64,000 nucleotides of DNA from Colwellia sp. (GTDB lineage Bacteria; Pseudomonadota; Gammaproteobacteria; Enterobacterales; Alteromonadaceae). Position 1 is the stretch's first letter. Each line of letters begins with the position of its first letter. Positions 28,299-36,968 of the stretch are shown here, piece after piece. Location: assembly GCF_013214175.1 (NCBI RefSeq), contig NZ_JABSPA010000005.1:248001-312000 (forward strand). Direction: 5' to 3'. The notes under the pieces are model-generated. The model searched no databases. It worked only from the letters and a program-made list of their open reading frames with translations, and was not told where the DNA came from. A program made the translations under genes and the position numbers.

Positions 28299-28874
28299 AT
28301 GAAAATTATCACCGCCTTAGTTATCAGTTTAAATATACTTTTAAGCGTTTTTATTACCGTAAGTGCTACTAGCAATGCCACGCCAACAGCAATAACAGCG
28401 AACTTACCCAGTTACAGTAAAGTCTATGATGAGCAACGCGACCCTTTTAAAGATGCTGCTGCCGCACTTGTCTTAGCAAAAGAAACTAATCGCCAAGTAT
28501 TGATTGAAATAGGCGGAAACTGGTGTAGTTGGTGCCATAAAATGGATGCCTTTCTCGTTAAAAATCCCGAAGTATTTCAAGCACTACATAGTCAATATGT
28601 CTTGTTGAAAATTAATGTCAGTGACAGTAATGAAAATGATGACTTTATGAAATCATTACCGCCGGTATTGGGTTATCCACATATGTATGTCTCAACAGCA
28701 CAAGGAAAAATGATTTTATCGAAAGATACTGCCGAATTACTGGCCGATAATAATTATTCAAAATCTCAATGGCTAGATTTTCTCACTCAGTGGTCGGTAG
28801 AAAATAACGCTACCAGTGCTAAGGTCACCACTAATACCGCCAGTAATATCTCCACTAAAACCACCGCCCAATAA
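28299..28874 (+). CDS. Secreted thioredoxin-fold protein
   Basis: 191 residues from the ATG at 28299, preferred over a TTG at 28266 because it gives a regular signal peptide (MKIITALVISLNILLSVFIT). The thioredoxin-like redox motif is NWCSWCHKMD, resembling the CxWC of thioredoxin_7/DUF255-type domains, followed by VLLKINVSDS and a conserved proline in GYPHMYV. A threonine-rich tail follows. First gene of a cluster with a Tat-exported dehydrogenase subunit and a GMC oxidoreductase, suggesting thiol maintenance for them. Confidence 0.8.
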   Translation: MKIITALVISLNILLSVFITVSATSNATPTAITANLPSYSKVYDEQRDPFKDAAAALVLAKETNRQVLIEIGGNWCSWCHKMDAFLVKNPEVFQALHSQYVLLKINVSDSNENDDFMKSLPPVLGYPHMYVSTAQGKMILSKDTAELLADNNYSKSQWLDFLTQWSVENNATSAKVTTNTASNISTKTTAQ

Positions 28875-28891
28875 TCTGAGGAATAATCAGC

Positions 28892-29617
28892 TTGCCAACT
28901 GTAACTTCTTTTTTTGATAAAAATTATCAAACGCCTGAATTTATCAAAGATAAACAAAAAAAAGCACAACAAAGTCGACGTAGTTTTCTTAAATCGGCTG
29001 CTGGCATGGGCGCAATGGCCAGTTTATCTACTTTTTCTGTTAGCGCTAAAGCGCAGGATTCACTAAATGAATCGCTTAAAAGCTTAGTTAAAACCGAGCC
29101 TTGGTTAACGCTTGATGCCACGCTTAATCATTTATTACCCAAGTCAGCAACGGGTCCAAGTGCCAGCGAAATTAGGGCGACCGCTTATTTGCATCAAGTG
29201 ATGACAGTACAACCTACCGAGCAAGATGAAAAAGATTTTATTGTTAAGGGGGTTGGTTGGTTAAATGGTTATGCTAATTCACAAAAAGCAATGGACTTTG
29301 CCCTACTAGACTTTGCCGATAAAGAACAGTTACTGCGTGGCATTAGCCAATCAAGAGCAGGACAAAATTGGTTAAATACCCTGCTCGGTTATATTTTTGA
29401 AGCTATGCTTTCACCAGAAAGTTACGGCGGCAACCCTAACGGTATAGGCTGGCAATGGTTAGAGCATCAAGCAGGTTTTCCCTTACCCAAAAAAGGTCAA
29501 CGCTATTTTGAATTACCAACTAGATCTCGGGTAGATATGCTTAGCCGAGAAGATTATGAAAATAAGCGTGTGGCAAGCAACCGCAAAAAAGCCCATCAAG
29601 GAACCCGCAAAGCATGA
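28892..29617 (+). CDS. Gluconate 2-dehydrogenase subunit 3 family protein, Tat-exported
   Basis: 241 residues from a TTG at 28892 preceded by GAGGAA. This start is required to include the twin-arginine motif SRRSFLKSAAGMG, because the first ATGs lie inside or after it. The rest matches the subunit 3 family (EPWLTLDATLNHLLP, KDFIVKGVGWLNG, PESYGGNPNGIGWQWLEHQAGFP). In known three-subunit enzymes this Tat protein carries the catalytic flavoprotein across the membrane. A coupled 38-residue gene and the GMC flavoprotein gene follow. Confidence 0.87.
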   Translation: MPTVTSFFDKNYQTPEFIKDKQKKAQQSRRSFLKSAAGMGAMASLSTFSVSAKAQDSLNESLKSLVKTEPWLTLDATLNHLLPKSATGPSASEIRATAYLHQVMTVQPTEQDEKDFIVKGVGWLNGYANSQKAMDFALLDFADKEQLLRGISQSRAGQNWLNTLLGYIFEAMLSPESYGGNPNGIGWQWLEHQAGFPLPKKGQRYFELPTRSRVDMLSREDYENKRVASNRKKAHQGTRKA

Positions 29618-29730
29618 CCGTTTCGTTAAATGATGACATTTGCTTCACTTGTAATGACGGTACTGGCCACCGCTACCGAGTTATTGATAACAACGCGTTT
29701 ACCTCACCTCAATCTTGGAGTTTTCCATGA
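29614..29730 (+). CDS. 38-residue CxxC microprotein coupled to the dehydrogenase
   Basis: An ATG at 29614 overlaps the subunit 3 stop in an ATGA junction, and its own TGA overlaps the ATG of the GMC gene in a second ATGA junction. The product starts MTVSLNDDICFTCNDGTGHR and ends SWSFP. It contains a CxxC pair at residues 10 and 13 followed by NDGTGHRY, resembling half of a DnaJ-type zinc finger. An AAGGAA lies about 10 nt upstream. No signal peptide. I do not recognise a family; a chaperone or cofactor-insertion role for the flavoprotein is speculation from context. Confidence 0.55.
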   Translation: MTVSLNDDICFTCNDGTGHRYRVIDNNAFTSPQSWSFP

Positions 29731-31454
29731 GTTATGATATTTGCATCATAGGTAGCGGTGCTGGCGCCTCCCCTATTGCCCATCAACTAGCACAAGCAGG
29801 CGCTAAAGTATTAGTGCTTGAAAAAGGCCCTTGGTTAACGGAAAAAGAATTCTTCAAAGACGAACTGACCATCAGTATTCATGATGCTTACAATCCTAAG
29901 TTAAGTGATGAACAGCACGTTATTGAAGAAGAATATCTTGATGAAAACGATAAGCCGTTTTGGCAAGGTGAAAAAACCAGTGATTCAGGCTGGAGTTGGT
30001 GGAATGGCAATGTGGTCGGTGGCTCATCAAACTTTATGAGTGGTTACTTTCACCGGTTAAAGCCAATAGATTTTCGCCTAAAATCTGAGTTTGGTGGAAT
30101 AAAAGGCGCTAATATCGCCGATTGGCCGATAAGTTATGATGAACTTGAACCTTATTATGCCAAAGTAGAGCGTGAAGTGGGTGTATCTGGCCGAGTGGTT
30201 GAACACCCTCATCAAGAACCGCGTTCAACAGACTTCCCTTACCCTCCTATTGCCGAATTACCCATGTCTTCATGGATAGATAAAGCCGCGAAAAAAATAG
30301 GTTATCACGCCATTCCAGTACCCAGAGCCATTTTATCTGAACCTGCCATGGGCAGACGTAGCTGTGAATATTCTGGTTATTGCAGCAGTTATGGCTGCTC
30401 TTCTGGCGCTAAAGGCAGTGGTAGAGCTGCGTTGTTAAACCATGCGGTAGCATCGGGTAATTGCACGATAAAGGCCAATGCTAAGGTCTATAAAATTGCC
30501 AGTGATAAAGAGGGTAAAATTACTGGCGTACATTATTACGATAAAATCGGTCGTAAAAAATCAGTCAGTGCCAAAATATATGTCGTTGCTTGTCAGGCGG
30601 TAGAAACTTCGCGCTTATTGCTAGCTTCAACCGGTGAGAAATTCCCTCAAGGTCTAGCGAATAATAGTGGCCAAGTAGGAAAAAACTTACTATTTAGTGG
30701 TGGTGGTACTGGCCAAGGTGATTTTAATTATGCTGACCTATCTAAGCAAAAAGTTAATGAATTAAAGCAAGTCGGTCCTTTTATTAATCGCGCATTACAA
30801 GACTGGTATCAAATTAGCGACAAAAGCTTTAGCGGCGCCAATAATCAAGGCCAAGCCAAAGGTGGTACTATCGACTTTTTGTTCCACCAAAACCCCATAG
30901 CTAGAGCGCGTGGCACACAATGGGGCTTGGATGAAAACGGCGATGACAAATTGCTTTGGGGTGAAGAATTAAAACAAAGCATGAAGACTGAATTCACTTC
31001 CTACAAAACCCTACGTTTTGAAGTGTTTAATGATTGGCTACCCACAGACGATTGCTTTGTTAGTTTAGATAACGAAGTGACTGATCAATGGGGTGATCCG
31101 GTAGCTAAGGTGCGTATTGGTTATCATGACCATGACCTAGAAGTAGGTGAATACCTATCGAAAAAAGCAGAAAAATTGTTAGAAGCCTTAGGAGCAAAAA
31201 ATGTTTCGTCTTCGGTTAGCGGTTACCCATCAACAAACTTAATGGCCGGTGGTTGTCGTTTTGGTAATGATCCAAAAACCTCTGTACTTAATAAAAACTG
31301 CCAAGCCCATGAAGTTGATAACTTGTATGTCACCGATGGCTCATTTATGCCTACTGGCGGTAGCGTGCCTTACACCTTTACTATTTATGCCAATGCTTTT
31401 CGCGTAGCGGATCAAATAAAAACTCATTGGTTAGCATTATCTAATAAGCCTTAA
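29727..31454 (+). CDS. GMC-family FAD oxidoreductase (catalytic subunit)
   Basis: 575 residues from the ATG at 29727 (GGAG 6 nt upstream), favoured over a TTG at 29715. The N-terminal FAD-binding motif is CIIGSGAGASPIAHQLAQAGAKVLVLEKGP. GMC features are GGSSNFMSGYFHR, a cysteine-rich segment CEYSGYCSSYGCSSGAKGSG at about 210-230, and the C-terminal LYVTDGSFMPTGGSVPYTFTIYANAFRVAD with conserved histidine replaced or displaced. It resembles gluconate 2-dehydrogenase / glucose 3-dehydrogenase flavoproteins. Likely exported folded with the Tat subunit. Substrate, probably a sugar or polyol, is not determined. Confidence 0.88.
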   Translation: MSYDICIIGSGAGASPIAHQLAQAGAKVLVLEKGPWLTEKEFFKDELTISIHDAYNPKLSDEQHVIEEEYLDENDKPFWQGEKTSDSGWSWWNGNVVGGSSNFMSGYFHRLKPIDFRLKSEFGGIKGANIADWPISYDELEPYYAKVEREVGVSGRVVEHPHQEPRSTDFPYPPIAELPMSSWIDKAAKKIGYHAIPVPRAILSEPAMGRRSCEYSGYCSSYGCSSGAKGSGRAALLNHAVASGNCTIKANAKVYKIASDKEGKITGVHYYDKIGRKKSVSAKIYVVACQAVETSRLLLASTGEKFPQGLANNSGQVGKNLLFSGGGTGQGDFNYADLSKQKVNELKQVGPFINRALQDWYQISDKSFSGANNQGQAKGGTIDFLFHQNPIARARGTQWGLDENGDDKLLWGEELKQSMKTEFTSYKTLRFEVFNDWLPTDDCFVSLDNEVTDQWGDPVAKVRIGYHDHDLEVGEYLSKKAEKLLEALGAKNVSSSVSGYPSTNLMAGGCRFGNDPKTSVLNKNCQAHEVDNLYVTDGSFMPTGGSVPYTFTIYANAFRVADQIKTHWLALSNKP

Positions 31455-31569
31455 TAATTAAGTCGCATTAGTAGAAATATTAAAAAAACTATCAACTTGT
31501 GATATTTCTGTGAATAAATACCGTCAATATCGGGTCACCTTATATAATAATCATTATTGGTGACTGGAT

Positions 31570-32493
31570 ATGACCTACAAAATACTACTTTCATGCACAT
31601 TGGTTTTGCTTTTAACCGCTTGCGGCTCAGATGACAAGGCTACAGAAACACAAGCTAACTTAATCCCGACACCACCAACTACTTATACAGGAATATTTTT
31701 AGATTCCGTTGTCGACGGACTAAATTATAAAACGGCTAGCCAAAACGGCCAAACGAATGGACTTGGCGAATTTACTTTTCAAGAAGATGAAATGATCACT
31801 TTCTCGATTGGCGGCATTGAACTGCCCAGTACACCTGCCGCTCTCTACTTAACGCCATTAGAGCTCTATCAAACAAATGATATCAATAAAATTGAAGTTG
31901 TTAACTTATTACGGTTATTGCAAAGTCTAGATTTAGATGGCGACGCCAGTAACGGTATCGAAATTACCGAGTCTACTCACCAATTAGCCGCTAATTTGAA
32001 TATTGACTTTTCTGCCAGTAATTTTGACCAACAAGTTACTGAGCTAGTCAGTCAAAGTGGCGCAGCTAACCAAGAGCTTATTTCTGCGACAATGGCCATC
32101 GAACACTTTCAGTTAACACTAAGTCAAATCAGTAATAACAATTTAACAACTTGCACCACTACACACGAAAAAGTTGGTCATAGTGGCTTCTTCAATACTT
32201 TTGCTCACAATGTATCGGGTAAGGCAACAATCATTGATGACTGCACCATCGAAATAACTCAATTTAGTTATGATGGCGGTGGTCCAGATGTTTACTTCTA
32301 CGGCGCTAAAAATCATCAATATGCAAATGAAGAGGCTTTTCCTATAGGGCAACAAATTAATGGAAAAACCTTTGATAACGCTAGCATAATGATAAAACTG
32401 CCACAAAATAAAAGCTTAGATGACCTTAGTGGTCTCAGTGTTTGGTGTGTCGATTTTGCTGCTAACTTTGGCCAGATGGAATTTACTCCTTAA
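31570..32493 (+). CDS. DM13-domain lipoprotein
   Basis: A 307-residue lipoprotein precursor with lipobox LLTAC near residue 19. The middle part resembles domains in marine surface lipoproteins (GIFLDSVVDGLNYKT, TNGLGEFTF). The C-terminal 110 residues look like a DM13 domain: KVGHSGFFNTFAHNVSGKATI, GGGPDVYFYGAKN, and VWCVDFAANFGQMEF. DM13 has been proposed to take part in electron transfer. Its position 115 bp after the GMC oxidoreductase, with that enzyme's secreted thioredoxin-like partner, makes a shared redox role plausible but unproven. Confidence 0.72.
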   Translation: MTYKILLSCTLVLLLTACGSDDKATETQANLIPTPPTTYTGIFLDSVVDGLNYKTASQNGQTNGLGEFTFQEDEMITFSIGGIELPSTPAALYLTPLELYQTNDINKIEVVNLLRLLQSLDLDGDASNGIEITESTHQLAANLNIDFSASNFDQQVTELVSQSGAANQELISATMAIEHFQLTLSQISNNNLTTCTTTHEKVGHSGFFNTFAHNVSGKATIIDDCTIEITQFSYDGGGPDVYFYGAKNHQYANEEAFPIGQQINGKTFDNASIMIKLPQNKSLDDLSGLSVWCVDFAANFGQMEFTP

Positions 32494-32616
32494 CGGCTCC
32501 TTAGCTATACAGTAACAGAGCAATAAGGCTATTCATTAAACACTGAATTTCTGGCTAGATGTGCCGAGCTCAGGCATAATCCAATTTAATCAGTGACATT
32601 AATAATAAGGCTTACC

Positions 32617-33480
32617 ATGATCTACAGTATGACTGCTTTTTCTCGCATCGAAATTAAAGGCGATTGGGGCAATGCAGTATGGGAAATCCGCTCGGTAAAT
32701 CAAAGGTTTCTAGAAACTTATTTCCGTTTACCTGAGCAATTCCGTGGTATAGAGCCAGTTTTACGAGAACGTTTTCGCAAACAACTTAATCGCGGCAAGG
32801 TAGAATGTAACTTACGTTTCAACGCCAACCCAGCCAACAAAAGTGAATTAGCGCTAAATGAAAAACTCGCCTTGCAACTTATTGAGCATGCTAACTGGAT
32901 TAATGCACACACGCTGAATAGTCAAGTTAACCCGATTGAAGTAATGCGCTGGCCTGGTGTTATGGAAGCACCTGAAAGCGATATGTCGGCCATTCAAGCA
33001 GAATTACTAGCCGCTTTTGACCAAGCACTTAAAGACTTTATTGAAGCTCGCGCTAGTGAAGGTGCAAACCTTAAGGTGATGATTGAACAGCGCCTTGATG
33101 CTATATCTGCTGAAGCCGATAAAGTACAAACGTATATGCCAGAGGTAATTGCTTGGCAGCGTAATCGCATCATTGAAAAATTCACTGATGCTAAGATTGA
33201 TTTAGATTCTGGCCGTGTTGAGCAAGAGTTAGTTTTATTAGCGCAAAAAATGGATGTTGCCGAAGAGCTCGACCGTTTAAACAGCCATGTTAGCGAAACC
33301 AAAAAGATACTGAAAAAAGGTGGTGCTCAAGGCCGTCGTTTAGATTTCATGATGCAAGAATTTAATCGTGAAGCGAATACATTAGGCTCAAAATCTATTA
33401 ATACCGACGTTACCGCCAGTGCAGTAGAGTTGAAAGTATTAATTGAACAGATGCGTGAGCAGATTGCGAATATAGAATAG
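32617..33480 (+). CDS. yicC: YicC-family endoribonuclease-like protein, island integration target
   Basis: 287 residues from the ATG at 32617 (MIYSMTAFSR), favoured over a GTG at 32593. YicC_N (SVNQRFLETYFRLPEQFR, GKVECNLRF) and the C-terminal DUF1732 (KGGAQGRRLDFMMQEFNREANTLGSKS) are complete. E. coli YicC acts in small-RNA turnover. The last 21 codon positions form one arm of a 22-bp repeat found again at 48874-48895; the island keeps the coding sequence intact but replaces the native TAA stop with TAG and supplies a new terminator. Confidence 0.93.
   Translation: MIYSMTAFSRIEIKGDWGNAVWEIRSVNQRFLETYFRLPEQFRGIEPVLRERFRKQLNRGKVECNLRFNANPANKSELALNEKLALQLIEHANWINAHTLNSQVNPIEVMRWPGVMEAPESDMSAIQAELLAAFDQALKDFIEARASEGANLKVMIEQRLDAISAEADKVQTYMPEVIAWQRNRIIEKFTDAKIDLDSGRVEQELVLLAQKMDVAEELDRLNSHVSETKKILKKGGAQGRRLDFMMQEFNREANTLGSKSINTDVTASAVELKVLIEQMREQIANIE
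33458..33479 (+). other. attL-type core, 22-bp direct repeat in yicC 3' end
   Basis: The 22 bases at 33458-33479, beginning AGCAGATTGCG and ending ATAGAATA, are repeated exactly at 48874-48895. Bases on either side differ (G/A before; G/A after). The P4-like integrase gene starts 168 bp to the right. This is the expected geometry of site-specific integration into a gene 3' end. Confidence 0.9.
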
Positions 33481-33516
33481 TAATCCATAAAGTTCCAAAC
33501 AGTACCAAACCATATG

Positions 33517-33544
33517 AAAAGCCTCGTTATTCGGGGCTTTTTTA
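33517..33544 (+). terminator. Terminator at the island left end, behind yicC
   Basis: Stem AAAAGCCTCG (33517-33526) with CGGGGCTTTT (33532-33541), one G-T pair, loop of five, followed by TTT. It belongs to the island and replaces the native yicC terminator, which now lies beyond attR. Confidence 0.75.
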
Positions 33545-33585
33545 TGTCTGCTTGTTTTATTACGTTCGATAAAGTTGTATTATTT

Positions 33586-33640
33586 GTGGTGGGCAAAGTG
33601 GTGGGCAAAAACTTTCATACAAAACCTAAATGGTGGGCAA
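33586..33640 (+). repeat. Left integrase arm-type repeats, TGGTGGGCAA x3
   Basis: GTGGTGGGCAAA occurs as two adjacent 12-bp units at 33586-33609, and TGGTGGGCAA again at 33631-33640. The same decamer occurs twice, also 12 bp apart, near the right end (48784-48805), all in one orientation. Location beside the att core and integrase start indicates arm-binding sites; they may also mediate autoregulation. Confidence 0.75.
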
Positions 33641-33647
33641 GTAACTA

Positions 33648-34862
33648 ATGACAACTATAACTGCAAAACAAATACAAAAGTTTGTTAAGGGTGAACCTAA
33701 GCGACATGCAATAGGTGGTAGCTTATATCTTGTTGTTAGAAATGCAGCGACACCCTATTGGATGTTGCGTTATACAGCAAACGGTAAAAGGAAAGAAATG
33801 ACCTTAGGGCAGTACCCCGACATTTCACTATCTGATGCCAAAGCCGATGCTGCAATTAAAAAGCGGGAAATAAACCTAGGTTCAGATCCACTTCTAGCCA
33901 AAAAGCAGGTTAAAGAGCAATCCATTAAGTTAGTAGATGACCTTTTTGCAGACTGGTATGAGAACGATCTAGCCAAAAGGCTGAAACACCCAGGTATCCC
34001 CAAGCGCATTTACACTAAAGATATTAAGCCTGTAATTGGAGACTTACCTATTGCTGAAGTGAGCGCCTTAAGTATTCGTAAAATTATTCAAGGCATATCA
34101 GACGCTAGACCTACCGTTGCTAATGATGCTCTGATGTACATGAAGCAAATGTTTCGACATGGCTTTAAGTTAGACCTACTTACACATAACCCTGCAAACG
34201 CATTTACTGTAAGCGATGCTGGTGGTGTAGAGAAAAGTCGGGATAGATACTTAACTATTGAAGAAATAGAGCAAGTATTTGGAGTGTTAAAGAAAAATAT
34301 TGCTAAGTTTAATCGTGATAATTACTTAGCCTGTGCATTACTAATAACCTTAGGGGTTCGCAAAAGCGAGCTTTGCTGTGCTAAATGGGATGAGTTCGAG
34401 CTTGATAAAGCTTTGTGGAATTTACCTGAAGGCAGAAGTAAGACAGGAGCACCAATTACCATTCCACTACCTATACAAATCATGGAATGGCTAAATGAGC
34501 TAAAAATAAGAGCATGTGGCTCTGATTATGTATTCCCTGCCCGTCGAACCTCTAAAAAGCCTCACATGGGTGACGACACGCTAAATAGAGCTATTTCATC
34601 AATGTTTGGTCATGAAGCTGGGCGGAAAGTACAACCAGTAAATTTAATGGGTGATATTAAGCCATTCGCCCCTCATGATTTACGGAGAACATTTCGAAGC
34701 TTGGCTGCCGCTTTAGGAATTCAAGGTCATGTTGCAGAGCGATGTTTGAACCATAAACTAAAAGGCATTGTAGGTACTTATAACCGTCATGATTACTTAG
34801 ACGAACGGCTAGCTGCGCATACCAAAATAGCTAATTATCTTGCCAGCATAATAAACCATTAA
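33648..34862 (+). CDS. Tyrosine recombinase, P4/IntA-like island integrase
   Basis: 404 residues. The N-terminal DUF4102-type arm-binding domain (LYLVVRNAATPYWMLRYTANGKRKEMTLGQYP) is followed by a core-binding domain at about 100-195 and a catalytic domain with R in LGVRKSE, HDLRRTFRS (His and second Arg), LNHK, and the nucleophile tyrosine in GTYNRHDY. All expected catalytic residues are present. Placed 168 bp inside attL and pointing into the island, it is the likely enzyme for integration into yicC. Confidence 0.95.
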   Translation: MTTITAKQIQKFVKGEPKRHAIGGSLYLVVRNAATPYWMLRYTANGKRKEMTLGQYPDISLSDAKADAAIKKREINLGSDPLLAKKQVKEQSIKLVDDLFADWYENDLAKRLKHPGIPKRIYTKDIKPVIGDLPIAEVSALSIRKIIQGISDARPTVANDALMYMKQMFRHGFKLDLLTHNPANAFTVSDAGGVEKSRDRYLTIEEIEQVFGVLKKNIAKFNRDNYLACALLITLGVRKSELCCAKWDEFELDKALWNLPEGRSKTGAPITIPLPIQIMEWLNELKIRACGSDYVFPARRTSKKPHMGDDTLNRAISSMFGHEAGRKVQPVNLMGDIKPFAPHDLRRTFRSLAAALGIQGHVAERCLNHKLKGIVGTYNRHDYLDERLAAHTKIANYLASIINH

Positions 34863-34982
34863 TGCCTAGAACAAATATACTAACTTCGTTTCGTATTTGA
34901 AATTCACCTAAAAAAACACACAAAAAAGACCTGTCGATGACAAGCCTTAAATAGCATACAAGTACCTAGAATAAACTAGGGT

Positions 34983-35120
34983 TTAAGATCGCTTTACGGG
35001 ATTAAGCTCTTCATCAGAATAATCTCCGGATGCTAGGATCTCAGCTGCCTTGTTATCAATAACCTCTTGATCATGAAGATCATCAAAAATATAGCTAGAA
35101 TTTTCTAGAAAATCACCCAT
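34983..35120 (-). CDS. 45-residue acidic protein overlapping the membrane-GAF gene
   Basis: An ATG at 35120 lies inside the last codons of the membrane-GAF gene (8-nt overlap) with GGAG six bases upstream, and the frame runs to TAA at 34983. The product starts MGDFLENSSYIFDDLHDQEV and ends LNPVKRS; it is strongly acidic with a short basic tail. Not recognised. The tight overlap and good ribosome site support translation. A small partner, antitoxin-like or regulatory peptide is possible but speculative. Confidence 0.5.
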   Translation of the reverse strand: MGDFLENSSYIFDDLHDQEVIDNKAAEILASGDYSDEELNPVKRS

Positions 35121-36831
35121 TGCTTTCTCCAATCTCGCCACTTAACTGCGAATCTTCAATACTTGTTGAACCTATAGTAGCAAAAGAAAGGATGTCTTGC
35201 AAAAGATTGGCATGATAACGGTGTACCATGTCATGTGCGACAATCTTTGATAAAGCAAAGTTTAACGGTGTAGTAATATGTTCAAATTGCTCTTGTTTTT
35301 TCGGGTTACCCATCATCAGGTCAGTTTTATCCCGATAGATATTTACTACGCCCATTACATATCTAGATGACTTATGGATAACATCATATCGACTAAGCAT
35401 TAGTGGTAGGGATATGATTGATTTAGCTATATCTCGCTGATTAAAATGCCTTTCAGCTTCATCGATAATTTCGACGGGTGTCATTTGCTCTTTTCGCCAT
35501 TTTTTTATCTCTTTTTGAGTGTTATTGATAAATTGACACTCTACTTCGGCAACAGCTCTGGGGGCTCCAAAGCAATTATAATTTTTCTTATCTTCACCCA
35601 GAAAAAATGGCAACGAAAACGTCTTAATATCAGGATCTTGGTCGAATCTTATTGGTACGAATTCACCCTGTTCATTTATCTTTATGAGCCCAGTTTTCTC
35701 GCTAAAAACCTTTACAGAATGTTCCTCGTGCAAGGTCAAATAGTGCTTAATATTGGGAGCACCTGCTCCTTTCAGCACTGCTGGAACATACCTGAAAGTG
35801 TCTTCACGCGATAGTTTCTTGTCAGTAACGTTGTATTTAAGCATCAAATTGGCACGGTAAATATCTTTATTTTTGCTAGACGGAATTATGCCATCAAATA
35901 GGGCAGCAAGTCGTGCGTAAGCAATCAATATAGCTCGAATATATTCAGCATTGAATTCTTGAGCACTTTTCAGTTTATTGATCATTTTGGTGATCTCTGC
36001 TTTATTTTTCAATACATTTACTTTATCTAATTTACCTTCAATTGAATCAATACCTTTGAAGACAGTCTCTTCATCAACACCAAGTACGTTTTTTGCGAAT
36101 AGAGTTGCCTGCTTAACACTGTTACTACGCTTGATGATTGCCTGTACGAAGTCGTCAGCAACATCGACATAATTAGATAATATGTTTGCAAATCCATTGG
36201 GAGGAGCAAACCGAATGATGTCTTCTAACTTACCAAGTTTATCTTGGTAAACTTCCTGATTAGCGCGATCTTCGCCGTGCTTTTTTTTCCCAATAGCTAT
36301 TTGGCTTAATATGAATACAATTATGCAGAGTGCTAAACTAGCCACAACAATTGAGAAGCTAAAACTTGTCCCACTTGACATTAAGTTATCGCTGATTAGC
36401 CATTGGTTGATAGCAGACGAAATTATTGAGAAATATATGCCTATGGCAAAAATAAGAAAATATAGTGTAGATGTACACGCAGGACTGCTCAGCCATTGAA
36501 TATTAAATCTAAGTCTTAAAAACGCGGGGGTTCGATTTCCATGCTTATCAAATTTGTAGACTACAATATTCCATACCCCTATGATAAGGGTAGTTATATA
36601 TAGCCAATGTAGAAAGTAAGTACTATTTATTTTATTCAAGAAATAAAGAGCAATTCCCCAAGATCCATCACTAGTCAATGATGTCATTGTCACCTGTGAG
36701 AAAGAGAATGAAACATTTTTCACAATTAAAAAAAGAATAAAGTAGAAAGCCGCATTTAAAATTAAGGTGAAGTAGCTGACTACCTTGCAACCTAACCATT
36801 TCCAGCTAAGTCCTTCATTTTCTTGTTCCAT
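35113..36831 (-). CDS. Four-TM membrane protein with C-terminal GAF-like domain, unknown
   Basis: 572 residues. Four predicted membrane segments at about 14-39, 71-93, 119-140 and 155-179, then a charged cytoplasmic helical region (about 190-310) and a C-terminal region of about 330-540 whose pattern (SLPFFLGEDKKNYNCFG, SRYVMGVVNIYRDKTDLM, HITTPLNFALSKIV) resembles a GAF domain. A histidine-rich helix (AHDMVHRYHANLLQD) follows. No kinase or nucleotide-cyclase motif is visible. In a defence island, a membrane protein with a small-molecule sensing domain could be an effector that disrupts the membrane; that is inference. Coupled to the 45-residue gene. Confidence 0.7.
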   Translation of the reverse strand: MEQENEGLSWKWLGCKVVSYFTLILNAAFYFILFLIVKNVSFSFSQVTMTSLTSDGSWGIALYFLNKINSTYFLHWLYITTLIIGVWNIVVYKFDKHGNRTPAFLRLRFNIQWLSSPACTSTLYFLIFAIGIYFSIISSAINQWLISDNLMSSGTSFSFSIVVASLALCIIVFILSQIAIGKKKHGEDRANQEVYQDKLGKLEDIIRFAPPNGFANILSNYVDVADDFVQAIIKRSNSVKQATLFAKNVLGVDEETVFKGIDSIEGKLDKVNVLKNKAEITKMINKLKSAQEFNAEYIRAILIAYARLAALFDGIIPSSKNKDIYRANLMLKYNVTDKKLSREDTFRYVPAVLKGAGAPNIKHYLTLHEEHSVKVFSEKTGLIKINEQGEFVPIRFDQDPDIKTFSLPFFLGEDKKNYNCFGAPRAVAEVECQFINNTQKEIKKWRKEQMTPVEIIDEAERHFNQRDIAKSIISLPLMLSRYDVIHKSSRYVMGVVNIYRDKTDLMMGNPKKQEQFEHITTPLNFALSKIVAHDMVHRYHANLLQDILSFATIGSTSIEDSQLSGEIGESNG

Positions 36832-36968
36832 TTCTATTCCCTTCTAAAATTTTAGCCATGAATGGTAAATTAAAGCTACGTCAATATCCAATAAATTAAA
36901 AAAATACAAGAAAAAACAAAGTAAATAGCAACGTGATAAATTTTCCTATGATTTCACTTCAACTAAAT

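Noticed and set aside
33458-33479. tRNA or tmRNA gene as island target
   Set aside because: The repeat is the coding 3' end of yicC; no tRNA-like fold is present at either att site.
32994-33608. Minus-strand ORFs across yicC and the island junction
   Set aside because: Opposite-strand shadows of yicC; composition and lack of ribosome sites argue against coding.
35446-35814. 122-residue plus-strand ORF opposite the membrane-GAF gene, considered as a toxin/antisense gene
   Set aside because: Lies entirely within a long coding gene, has no ribosome site and reads as hydrophobic shadow sequence.
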